Shown here in pieces: positions 1 through 6,633 of a DNA stretch of 11,069 nt. The DNA is from Moraxellaceae bacterium. GTDB lineage: Bacteria; Pseudomonadota; Gammaproteobacteria; Pseudomonadales; Ketobacteraceae. Position numbers and translations under genes: made by a program. The stretch's first letter is position 1; every line of letters starts with the position of its first letter. The stretch spans positions 6,261 through 17,329 of the forward strand of contig NVVG01000011.1 of assembly GCA_002402125.1 (NCBI GenBank). Reading direction: 5' to 3'. Below the pieces are notes generated by a model, which was not told the origin of the DNA, did not search any database, and was given only the letters and a program-made list of their open reading frames with translations.

Positions 1-200
1 TCACCATTGATGACGTTTACAAAATCGTAAACTACGCGACGCTCGCAACCCATAATTAAATCCAGGTTACGTAAACCCACATCAAAATCAATAATAACTG
101 TTTTGTGCCCTTTTTGTGCCAAACCTGTGCCGATGGCTGCACTGGATGTGGTTTTTCCAACGCCGCCTTTGCCGGACGTTACTACGATTATTTCGGTCAA
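1..200 (-). CDS. minD: MinD septum-site ATPase, N-terminal 66 codons (cut by window edge)
   Basis: MinD is a membrane-associated ATPase that recruits MinC to the cell poles and, with MinE, keeps the division septum at midcell. The visible N-terminus begins TEIIVVTSGKGGVGKTT, which contains the deviant Walker A motif of the ParA/MinD family (residues about 10-17, with both K11 and K16). A second conserved stretch, DFDVGLRNLD, covers residues 38-47 and includes D38 and D40. The start is a TTG at 200-198. It is chosen because the homologous N-terminus begins exactly there, an AGAGGA-type ribosome site lies about 8 nt upstream, and no ATG is in frame nearby. The gene lies 133 nt after minC on the same strand, as expected for a min operon; minE should follow outside the window. 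The remainder of the protein is beyond the left edge. Confidence 0.95.
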   Translation of the reverse strand, partial: MTEIIVVTSGKGGVGKTTSSAAIGTGLAQKGHKTVIIDFDVGLRNLDLIMGCERRVVYDFVNVING

Positions 201-333
201 GGGTAGATCCTCTTTGCTGTGGTTTGTCTGCTGCGAAGCTATATGTTGATGGATAAGCGCTTTGTAAAACGGATGTTTTAAAATTGCTAATTCAATAGTG
301 CTAGTTCAAGGCGTTAGGTCATCTTAATCCAAC

Positions 334-1050
334 TTAAAATGGTGTAACTACTAGCTGCTCTCCAATTAATTGTGCTTGAATATTCTTTTTCCAGTTTTCG
401 TTTTGCAGGTCCTCGTTGACCTTGTAATTACCTGCTATGGAAATTAGTTCAGCTTCGAGGCTTTGGCAAAAAATTCGTGCTGATTTGTTGCCGTTAACGC
501 CTGCCAATGCCCTGCCGCGCAGTGGGCCGTATATGTGGATGTTACCGTCGGCCAATACTTCAGCGCCGGCACTTACAGGGGCAACGATGATTAGGTCGCC
601 GCCTTTGGCATAAACTTGTTGTCCCGAGCGAATCGGGGTAGTGATTAGAAGGTTATCTGCTGCGGCGGTCTCAGGCTTTACTTCGGATTTGTTTTCGGTT
701 GCCTTGGGTGGTTTTGCGATGTTGATGGGAAGGTGTGGCAACCCTGCAACATTGGCAGAGAGTAATTGGTCTTCACTGCCGCCGCGGATGGCGACGGGCA
801 CCAAGCCATACTCACGGCATAAATCACCAATCTCAATAAAATCTATGGCGCCTGTATCTTTGCAGCGTTCGAGACTAAGAATGACCGGAGTTTGTTGGAA
901 AAAATCCGGTGCGCTACGTACCGTTTCCGCGAGTTGTTGGTTAAATGTGGCGTAATCGTATTCATAGAGCTCAAGGATGGTGATGGTGACTCGGCTGCCT
1001 TTGAGCTTGAAGCAAGGCTCGAGTATTGTTGCTGTATCAGTGGTGTTCAT
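334..1050 (-). CDS. minC: MinC septum-site inhibitor
   Basis: MinC blocks FtsZ polymerisation away from midcell and is brought to the membrane by MinD. The protein has 238 residues, normal for the family. The N-terminal FtsZ-inhibiting domain covers about residues 10-105. A linker rich in Lys, Glu and Ala (about 112-132) leads to the C-terminal beta-helix domain, which dimerises and binds MinD. That domain is well conserved: TPIRSGQQVYA, then VSAGAEVLADGNIHIYG, then GRALAGVNG, and later ELISIAGNY. The ATG at 1050 is preceded by AGGAAG, about 12 nt upstream, a slightly long spacing. A sigma70-like promoter lies upstream at 1113-1141. The 133 nt to minD hold no obvious terminator, so minC and minD are probably co-transcribed. 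Confidence 0.96.
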   Translation of the reverse strand: MNTTDTATILEPCFKLKGSRVTITILELYEYDYATFNQQLAETVRSAPDFFQQTPVILSLERCKDTGAIDFIEIGDLCREYGLVPVAIRGGSEDQLLSANVAGLPHLPINIAKPPKATENKSEVKPETAAADNLLITTPIRSGQQVYAKGGDLIIVAPVSAGAEVLADGNIHIYGPLRGRALAGVNGNKSARIFCQSLEAELISIAGNYKVNEDLQNENWKKNIQAQLIGEQLVVTPF

Positions 1051-1112
1051 ATATTGAACAATCTTCCTATGTCTAAAATAACGACGTTGTAATATTTTGT
1101 TATTTGTTAGAG

Positions 1113-1141
1113 TTTATAGCGCCTTGATGGTCGATAAGCAA
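1113..1141 (-). promoter_or_regulatory. Putative sigma70 promoter of minC(D)
   Basis: On the minus strand TTGCTT (1141-1136) is followed after 17 nt by TATAAA (1118-1113). The -10 matches 5 of 6 consensus bases and the -35 matches 3 of 6. Transcription would start near 1106, giving an untranslated leader of about 56 nt before the minC ATG. It lies just downstream of the putative coq7 terminator, which fits a new transcription unit. This rests on pattern matching only. Confidence 0.45.
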
Positions 1142-1164
1142 GCTCGCAATTTGTAAATTCGAAT

Positions 1165-1187
1165 ATTAAAACAAGGCTAGTTAGCCT
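1165..1187 (-). terminator. Weak intrinsic terminator candidate after coq7
   Basis: Thirteen nt past the coq7 stop, the minus strand carries AGGCTA-AC-TAGCCT (1187-1174). This folds as a 4-bp GC-rich stem with a six-base loop, or a 6-bp stem if the loop were only two bases. TGTTTTAATATT follows directly, a short T-rich run. Stem and T-run are both modest, so termination may be partial. Confidence 0.4.
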
Positions 1188-1199
1188 GGGTGGTTAAGG

Positions 1200-1850
1200 T
1201 TACAGTTTATAAGCGCTAGCGGTCATCACCTTGGATACGGAAGCCATGAGCTTTTTGATGGCTTTGGGTAAGCTGGCGGCGCCTGCACGCCGAGCCATTA
1301 GGGCGTGTTTAGCTTCATCATCATGCATCTGAGAAAGGATTTTTTGCGACCGAGTATCCTGGGGTGGAAGTTTTTCCAAGTGTTCATTCAAGTGGGCGCA
1401 TACCTGGATTTCTGTTTCCTCGACAAAACCTAAGCTCCATTTATCGCCAGCGATTCCAGCTATTGCACCAATGCCAAATGACATGGTGTACCAGATAGGA
1501 TTAAATATACTGGTGTGGCTATCTAACTCTTTGAGTCGCTCTTCACACCAGGCAAGATGATCTTCTTCTTCTTTGGCTGCGACATTCATCGATTTGCGAA
1601 CCCGGGGTAAACGGGCCGTTAATGCTTGCCCTTGATATAACGCTTGGGCACACACTTCGCCGGTATGGTTTACCCTCATTAAGGCTGCAGCATGGGTTTG
1701 TTCTTCAGTGGATAGGGTGGCTTCCGGTTCGTTGCCCGCAGGGTTGTCCCGTAGGGTTTCTGTATGAGTTCCCGCAATGGTGCGGAGGGCGCCATCAGCA
1801 TGGTTGATTATGCGATCAAATAGTGAAAAATGTCGAGAGCGAGAGGGCAT
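1200..1850 (-). CDS. coq7: Coq7-type di-iron demethoxyubiquinone hydroxylase
   Basis: This family hydroxylates 2-polyprenyl-3-methyl-6-methoxy-1,4-benzoquinol, the penultimate step of ubiquinone synthesis, at the inner membrane; some bacteria use the flavoprotein UbiF instead. The 216-residue protein shows the ferritin-like di-iron ligand set: E65 in NHTGEV, E95 and H98 in KEEEDH, the EETE motif at 144-147, and E179 and H182 in HDDEAKH. The start MPSRSRHFSLFDR at 1850 is preferred because CAGGAG sits 9 nt upstream and the family alignment begins here. The frame stays open for another 61 codons upstream to 2033, but that stretch has no family similarity and is probably leader. The gene follows the sensor kinase with a 226-nt gap and precedes minC. 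No link in function to either neighbour is evident. Confidence 0.95.
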   Translation of the reverse strand: MPSRSRHFSLFDRIINHADGALRTIAGTHTETLRDNPAGNEPEATLSTEEQTHAAALMRVNHTGEVCAQALYQGQALTARLPRVRKSMNVAAKEEEDHLAWCEERLKELDSHTSIFNPIWYTMSFGIGAIAGIAGDKWSLGFVEETEIQVCAHLNEHLEKLPPQDTRSQKILSQMHDDEAKHALMARRAGAASLPKAIKKLMASVSKVMTASAYKL

Positions 1851-1890
1851 GACAGAAAACTCCTGAAAGCTATAATGATTCAACAGCAAA

Positions 1891-1908
1891 ATTATAAAGC
1901 ACAGTATA
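1891..1908 (-). promoter_or_regulatory. Possible -10 elements of a coq7 promoter
   Basis: Two -10-like hexamers lie upstream of coq7 on the minus strand: TATACT at 1908-1903 and a perfect TATAAT at 1896-1891. The surrounding 60 bases are very AT-rich. No good -35 is seen at 16-18 nt from either; the best is TTTAAT, 17 nt before TATACT. Use of TATAAT would give a leader of about 34 nt. Confidence is limited by the missing -35. Confidence 0.33.
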
Positions 1909-1929
1909 AAATGAAGTTTGTTCGAATTA

Positions 1930-2047
1930 AACCTAGAAAGCGCAGTTGAGCACGAAAAAGATGTGTAAGCAATTGGTGTGCTTAGGAAATTCGGGTAAGT
2001 CGTGCTCACCTTATTGGTGAGTCGAGCTTTCACGGGTTTTCTAGGTT
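1930..2047. repeat. Nested inverted repeats between the sensor kinase and coq7
   Basis: Three concentric inverted repeats can be read directly. The outer one is a perfect 10-bp pair, AACCTAGAAA (1930-1939) with TTTCTAGGTT (2038-2047). The middle one is a perfect 9-bp pair, TGAGCACGA (1947-1955) with TCGTGCTCA (2000-2008). The inner one is a perfect 6-bp hairpin, TAAGCA (1966-1971) with TGCTTA (1979-1984). A further hairpin, CTCACC-TTATT-GGTGAG (2005-2021), overlaps the right arm of the middle repeat, so the two cannot form together. The block lies entirely between the kinase stop (2077) and the coq7 start (1850). It could be a structured transcript end or leader, or a small palindromic element. 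No function is known. Confidence 0.6.
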
Positions 2048-2076
2048 AAACAAGAACATGGTGTAGTTGATGTTGG

Positions 2077-4986
2077 TTAGGCACCAAGTAAGGAGTTGTC
2101 GTTGTGGAGCCGTTGGGGTGGTTGTTTGGTCCAATCGACTATGGTATCTCGAAGTTCTGATAGCTCTATGGGTTTTGATAGGTGAGCATTCATGCCACAG
2201 GCTAGGCTTTTTTCTTTGTGTTCGTCCATGATGTGCGCCGTTAAGGCGATGATGGGTGTTTCTTTTTTGTTGTTATCTTTTTCCCAGCCCCGAATGATTT
2301 TTGTAGCATCAAAACCGTTTATTTCAGGCATGTCACAATCCATCAGAATGAGGTCGTAATGACCATTTTTGGCGGCGTCGATAACTTCTCTACCGTTATT
2401 AACGGTTGTTGATTCCAACCCCAGTCGAGCGAGCATGCCTTTGATTACTTTTTGGCTTAGGTGGTGGTCTTCCGCAACCAGTATCTTGATAGGGCTCTTT
2501 ATTTCAATATTCTCACCGGGAGGCTGGCCGTGAGAGATTTGGATTTGTTTAAGGTGGCCTAACTCTTCCGCCAGCGTGAGTTTCAATAGGCGGCCTGTTA
2601 CGGGTTTGGTGATTACCTTTCGAATACCCACATTGCGAGCTGCTGTTGACGTTGGCGCAATGCCGAGGCCGGTTAGCATCACCACAAGCAGCTCATTGTT
2701 GATGAGTTGGTCTTCTTTGATTCGAGCAGCCAATTCAAGGCCATTCATGCCTGGCATTCCATGATCAAGAATGACTATATTGATGGGTTCCTGAAGATTT
2801 TCTTGAGTACGAAGTATAGCAAGCGCTTGTTTGCCGTTAATGGCAGTGAATACGTGCATGCCCCAGTTAGTGGCTTGTTGTTTTATTACCAGTCGACAGG
2901 AAGAATTGTCGTCAACAACCAGTAAGCGCAACTCCTTGAGGTTTTCTCCTTGAACTGGGGCGATTTCTTCAATGGACAATGGCTCTAACGGTACGCTAAA
3001 CCAAAAAGTGCTGCCTTTGCCTAGGCGGCTATCTGCGCCAATTTTACCATCCATCATTTTAACAAACTGTTGTGCAAGCGCGAGGCCCAGGCCTTTGCTC
3101 TGGAATAGCTCATTTTGTTCGGTGGGTTCGAATAATGTTTGCAGCTGTTCTTTGCTGATACCTATGCCGGTGTCTTTAATTTCAAACCGAATGTGTTGGT
3201 GGCCATATTCTTCATTGAGGGCGACTGTAATAAGGATGTCACCGTGATCTGTGGAATTAATGGCATTGGAGATAAGGTTTGATAAGATTTGTCGTATGCG
3301 CGCGGGGTCGCCTTTTACCTGTGGGGGTACATCCTGGTGGATGTGGCTGATGAGTTCGAGGTGCTTTTCTTCAGTTTTGATCCTGAAGAGCTCTAAACAA
3401 TCGGTAAGCATTGAGGAGATGTCAAAACTGCTAATGTCTAAAGATAAGGTTCCAGTTTCAAGTCTTGAGTAATCGAGAATGTCGTCGAGAATCTTGAGTA
3501 AACTGTTGCCTGAAGCAGTTATTGTACGAATGAAATCTTTTTGTGTATGGCTCAGAGGTGTTTCCTCTAGCAGCTCAGACATCCCTAAAATACCGTTCAT
3601 TGGAGTACGTATTTCATGGCTTAGTTGGGCTAAGAAATCACTTTTGGCTCGGGTTACTGCGTCATCCACCAAGTGGTGTTGAGCTTGTGATTGTTGTTCG
3701 CTGAGCTGAGTGTTTTTGCTGTTGGATAGCGCAAGCGCAAGAAACAGAGCCTCTAGGATTAACCCAGCTAATATTATCCAGTTGAGTGATGCCTCCAGTG
3801 GCAGGTTGCCCCATAGTACTGGCCCCCCTATAGCGGCGAGCAAGGCTAATGGTAACCTGGATATCACCAGGTAGCGTGCGGGTAAGAAGCCGCCCCAAGC
3901 TTTGTGGATGGCAGTAAACAAAAGAATCAAAATGGCGATAACGGCAATGATTAGTGCAATTTGTATTGCGTAGGGTGCAGGGAGAATAGATAACGTGAGC
4001 ACGGCTAAGCAGCAGAGAACTTCCATGCCTTTTAGTAGATGATCTAGAAAGCGCGATGAAGCTTGAACATCTAAGAACAGGCGAGTGAAAAGAGTATTGG
4101 TTAGCACGATTAAAATTATGAACAGCACCTCAAGTCGCAGGTGCAAACCTGGAGATGGCAGCCATTCAATCCCCAAATAACCTGTTTCGGTAAGAAAAAA
4201 CAGTAAAGTGACGGTGGTATAAAGCGCATAGATAACATAGTTTCTTTCTTTATTCTTTACACATTGAAAGAGGCTGTATAAGAATAACGTTAGCAAGGTG
4301 CCAACACCAAGGCCGGTGAATGCTTGAGAGTTATTGCTTTTCTCAGCAAATGCAGAGGGTGATGCTAAATTGAGAGAGGTATTTAAATAATGTTCGGAAT
4401 GTAATTTAAGGAAGTATTGGACGCTAGAGTTTGCAGGGATGGTTATTTTGAAAATGGGTGTTCTGTAAGGCACATCACCATAGACTTTATTTGTACTATA
4501 ACCGCCACGGGAAAGTAGTTTGATGCCGTTGTTCTTATGTTGGTAAAGCTCAATCTCGCCAATGTTGGATTGTGTAAAGTAAATATAAGCAGTGGTCTTT
4601 TCTGCGAGAGTGTTATTGACTTCAAATCGTGTCCAAATCGTTGATTTGGTAAAGCCAAATCTTAGTTTTTGGTTGCGCGAGTGAGCAAATTGTTGACTAA
4701 TTTGCGGTGTTAAAAGATCTTCTGCAGATAGCTCGCTGTTTGGATCCTCTAGGTATTCAAGGTTTTTGCTAAGTGGTAAATAAAAATCATCAGAGTCAAT
4801 GATGAGTGTGTTGGCGCTGGCTGTCGGGGTGAGGAGTAGGGTTGTGACGAGCGCACAGGCAATCCATAGCAGCGCGCGAAATAAGGCGAACGGCGGGGTC
4901 GGCGGCACCTGCAAAGTGGTGTCAAAACCTGTGTCGTATGACGGTGTAAATTCTGTAGAAATGCTTACCCTCCTTGTTATGGACAA
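2077..4986 (-). CDS. retS: RetS-type hybrid sensor histidine kinase (7TMR-DISM, HisKA, HATPase, two receivers)
   Basis: This is a 969-residue inner-membrane hybrid kinase. A hydrophobic segment ending TASA (about 35-58) looks like a signal peptide. A periplasmic 7TMR-DISMED2 domain follows (about 60-215), then seven helices at about 222-242, 249-273, 282-305, 318-339, 340-364, 370-392 and 401-422. HisKA has SHEIRTP with H457. HATPase has an N-box asparagine at N574, DTGIGI at 605-610 and GLGLA at 632-636. Receiver 1 has DD692-693, D741, T772 and K794. Receiver 2 has ED839-840, D883, T916 and K938. The same domain order and position after purD are those of P. aeruginosa RetS, which inhibits GacS by direct contact; the sensor fold is carbohydrate-binding-like. 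The name is therefore by homology and synteny. The outermost start is TTG at 4986 without a ribosome site. ATT at 4962, TTG at 4914 or GTG at 4908 are alternatives. The predicted ATP lid is short. Confidence 0.88.
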   Translation of the reverse strand: MSITRRVSISTEFTPSYDTGFDTTLQVPPTPPFALFRALLWIACALVTTLLLTPTASANTLIIDSDDFYLPLSKNLEYLEDPNSELSAEDLLTPQISQQFAHSRNQKLRFGFTKSTIWTRFEVNNTLAEKTTAYIYFTQSNIGEIELYQHKNNGIKLLSRGGYSTNKVYGDVPYRTPIFKITIPANSSVQYFLKLHSEHYLNTSLNLASPSAFAEKSNNSQAFTGLGVGTLLTLFLYSLFQCVKNKERNYVIYALYTTVTLLFFLTETGYLGIEWLPSPGLHLRLEVLFIILIVLTNTLFTRLFLDVQASSRFLDHLLKGMEVLCCLAVLTLSILPAPYAIQIALIIAVIAILILLFTAIHKAWGGFLPARYLVISRLPLALLAAIGGPVLWGNLPLEASLNWIILAGLILEALFLALALSNSKNTQLSEQQSQAQHHLVDDAVTRAKSDFLAQLSHEIRTPMNGILGMSELLEETPLSHTQKDFIRTITASGNSLLKILDDILDYSRLETGTLSLDISSFDISSMLTDCLELFRIKTEEKHLELISHIHQDVPPQVKGDPARIRQILSNLISNAINSTDHGDILITVALNEEYGHQHIRFEIKDTGIGISKEQLQTLFEPTEQNELFQSKGLGLALAQQFVKMMDGKIGADSRLGKGSTFWFSVPLEPLSIEEIAPVQGENLKELRLLVVDDNSSCRLVIKQQATNWGMHVFTAINGKQALAILRTQENLQEPINIVILDHGMPGMNGLELAARIKEDQLINNELLVVMLTGLGIAPTSTAARNVGIRKVITKPVTGRLLKLTLAEELGHLKQIQISHGQPPGENIEIKSPIKILVAEDHHLSQKVIKGMLARLGLESTTVNNGREVIDAAKNGHYDLILMDCDMPEINGFDATKIIRGWEKDNNKKETPIIALTAHIMDEHKEKSLACGMNAHLSKPIELSELRDTIVDWTKQPPQRLHNDNSLLGA
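4960..4974 (-). promoter_or_regulatory. Strong ribosome binding site inside the kinase open frame, before an AUU codon
   Basis: AGGAGG at 4974-4969 is a perfect Shine-Dalgarno sequence. It lies five codons inside the open frame counted from TTG 4986, and six bases before an in-frame ATT codon (4962-4960). No ATG, GTG or TTG occurs at a usable distance after it. The sequence before TTG 4986 (GTGCTGATTT) has no Shine-Dalgarno. AUU initiation is rare but real: E. coli infC uses it. If used here, the protein would be eight residues shorter. Confidence 0.5.
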
Positions 4987-5122
4987 AAATCAGCACTGAT
5001 TGCCCCACATATGATAGTTGATTACTCAGTATATGCGGTGGTTGCACTGCCTATAAAATACAGCGCGAGTCTAGGGGTTATTCTCTGTGTTTACTTCTTG
5101 CTGCGTCCACTTTGCAAAATAC

Positions 5123-5150
5123 AGTATAAATAGTGCCACTGTCTAGTAAA
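5123..5150 (-). promoter_or_regulatory. Putative sigma70 promoter of the sensor kinase gene
   Basis: TTTACT (5150-5145) and TATACT (5128-5123) on the minus strand are separated by 16 nt and match the -35 and -10 consensus at 4 and 5 of 6 bases. Transcription would begin near 5116, leaving a leader of about 130-155 nt. A short inverted repeat, ACAGT (5121-5125) and ACTGT (5138-5142) on the plus strand, overlaps the -10 and spacer and could be an operator. The 278-nt gap from purD supports a separate unit. Confidence 0.42.
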
Positions 5151-5215
5151 TATGCTTTTTGCCTAATGCAATTAAGTGCGCTGCCGGTGTTTGGGCCTAG
5201 TCGGTGCTTCCTGCA

Positions 5216-5252
5216 CTGGTGCACTGCTCGCCTTGCGCTAGCCGTACACCAG
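5216..5252 (-). terminator. Stem-loop just after purD, no T-run
   Basis: On the minus strand CTGGTGTAC (5252-5244) can pair with GTGCACCAG (5224-5216): nine pairs including one G-U, around a 19-base loop. It begins 12 nt beyond the purD stop. No run of T follows, so it does not look like a classical intrinsic terminator. It could stabilise the purHD mRNA end or act with Rho. Confidence 0.38.
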
Positions 5253-5264
5253 AATAGCGGAGTG

Positions 5265-6566
5265 TTATGACACTTCTCGCGCAACGGCGTCTTCTCGCGC
5301 AACGGCGCGATAGCCAATATCATCTCGAAAATAGACGTTATTCCACGAGATCTGTTTAACCAAAGAATAGGCTTTTTCTTGAGCTTCTTTTACGCTGTTG
5401 CCAAGTGCGGTGGCACAAAGTACCCGTCCGCCATTGGTTGTTGTGTTGCCATCGATTGATTTTGTTCCGGCGTGAAAAACCTTAAGGCCTTCAGCTTCTG
5501 TTGGAATGCCTGATATCACATCGCCTTTGTCGTAGTTTTCCGGGTAGCCGCCAGCGGCAAGAACAACCCCTAGCGATGCTCGCTCATCCCATTCGGCAGT
5601 TGTCTGGTCTAATTTTTTATCCAATGCTGCTAGGCAAAGAGCGGATAAATCAGATTTTAGTCGTAACATAATAGGCTGAGTTTCAGGGTCACCAAAACGA
5701 CAGTTATATTCTAACACTTTAGGAGTGCCATCACTCGCAACCATCACACCAGCGTACAAGAACCCGGTATAAGGATTGCCTTCACTGGCCATGCCTTTCA
5801 CCGTGGGAAAGATTACTTCATTCATGATGCGATCGTGGATTTCAGGTGTGACAACCGGTGCGGGGGAGTATGCCCCCATGCCGCCAGTGTTTGGCCCTTG
5901 ATCGTTGTTGTCGCGTGCCTTGTGATCTTGAGAGGTGGCTAGAGGCAATACGTTTTTACCATCTACCATGCAGATGAAGCTCGCTTCTTCTCCTACTAAA
6001 AACTCTTCAATAACCACGCGGCTGCCGGCGTCGCCAAATTTATTGCCAGCGAGCATATCGTTGATGGCTGTAATGGCTTCGTCTTCAGTTTGCGCCAAGA
6101 TGACACCTTTGCCGGCGGCTAACCCGTCGGCTTTGACAACAATGGGAGCACCCTGTTGCTTAACGTAAGCCACGGCTTCTTCTATTACAGTAAAATTGCC
6201 GTAAGCGGCGGTAGGGATATTATGGCGGTCAAGAAAGTCTTTGGTAAAAGCTTTGGAGCCTTCTAATTGAGCGGCACCTTTACTGGGTCCAAAACACTTT
6301 AATCCGGCGGCCTGAAACGCATCAACGATGCCAATAACAAGCGGGGCTTCTGGACCAACAATGGTGAGTTCTACGGAGTTTTTCGTGGCGAAGGCAATGA
6401 GTTCGTCGATAGCTACCACATCGATGTCGACGTTTTCTAACTTGGGCTCAAGCGCGGTGCCGGCATTGCCAGGGGCAACGAACACGGTATCTACGTGATC
6501 TGCTTGGGCTGTTTTCCAGGCTAATGCGTGCTCGCGACCGCCGCCACCAATAATCAGAATATTCAT
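5265..6566 (-). CDS. purD: PurD phosphoribosylamine-glycine ligase
   Basis: PurD joins glycine to 5-phosphoribosylamine using ATP, making GAR in the second step of purine synthesis in the cytosol. The 433-residue protein has the ATP-grasp layout: N-terminal GGGGREHA (7-14), GPEAPLV (71-77), GPSKGAAQLEGSKAF (93-107), the nucleotide-binding KADGLAAGKGV (145-155), DQGPNTGGMGAYSP (222-235), and the metal-binding LEYNCRFGDPETQ (285-297). The ATG at 6566 has AAAGGA about 7 nt upstream. It follows purH by 67 nt with no terminator seen, so the two are probably one transcript. The extreme C-terminus, normally ending soon after GYRAVARE, carries an exact repeat of six codons, giving AVARED then AVARE. 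This tail is outside the catalytic motifs and is probably tolerated. Confidence 0.97.
   Translation of the reverse strand: MNILIIGGGGREHALAWKTAQADHVDTVFVAPGNAGTALEPKLENVDIDVVAIDELIAFATKNSVELTIVGPEAPLVIGIVDAFQAAGLKCFGPSKGAAQLEGSKAFTKDFLDRHNIPTAAYGNFTVIEEAVAYVKQQGAPIVVKADGLAAGKGVILAQTEDEAITAINDMLAGNKFGDAGSRVVIEEFLVGEEASFICMVDGKNVLPLATSQDHKARDNNDQGPNTGGMGAYSPAPVVTPEIHDRIMNEVIFPTVKGMASEGNPYTGFLYAGVMVASDGTPKVLEYNCRFGDPETQPIMLRLKSDLSALCLAALDKKLDQTTAEWDERASLGVVLAAGGYPENYDKGDVISGIPTEAEGLKVFHAGTKSIDGNTTTNGGRVLCATALGNSVKEAQEKAYSLVKQISWNNVYFRDDIGYRAVAREDAVAREVS
5273..5308. repeat. Tandem 18-bp duplication in the purD 3' end
   Basis: The plus-strand 17-mer CTTCTCGCGCAACGGCG occurs at 5273-5289 and again at 5291-5307, one base apart, making an 18-bp unit repeated twice (5273-5290 and 5291-5308) with only the last base different. 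Eighteen bases is six codons, so the PurD frame is kept and the residues AVARE are doubled. The near-identity suggests a recent slippage event. Confidence 0.9.
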
Positions 6567-6633
6567 TTTGCGTCCTTTGTTGCTGAATGTGTTACTTGTA
6601 TGTAGTTGCTCAACAGTTTGTTTAGCGTGCTGC

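Noticed and set aside
641..955. Plus-strand open frames over minC, the kinase, purD, purH and dusB, including 156 codons at 9206-9676
   Set aside because: All are antisense shadows of well-supported genes, without ribosome sites or recognisable domains.
1851..2033. N-terminal extension of coq7 by 61 codons (starts MKARLTNK)
   Set aside because: No family similarity, no good ribosome site at its start, and it overlaps the palindromic, AT-rich spacer; a strong CAGGAG precedes the internal start at 1850.
1921..2051. Integron attC site, because GTTAAAC at 2045-2051 fits the core pattern and long inverted repeats are present
   Set aside because: The matching left core site is missing and there is no integrase or gene cassette nearby.
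5121..5142. LexA box at the kinase promoter
   Set aside because: The half-sites read ACAGT-N12-ACTGT, the reverse of the CTGT-N8-ACAG arrangement of LexA operators.
5078..5323. Open frame of 81 codons on the minus strand overlapping the purD end
   Set aside because: It lies in a different frame over the purD tail and the kinase promoter region, has no recognisable domain, and its first codons only re-read the 18-bp repeat.
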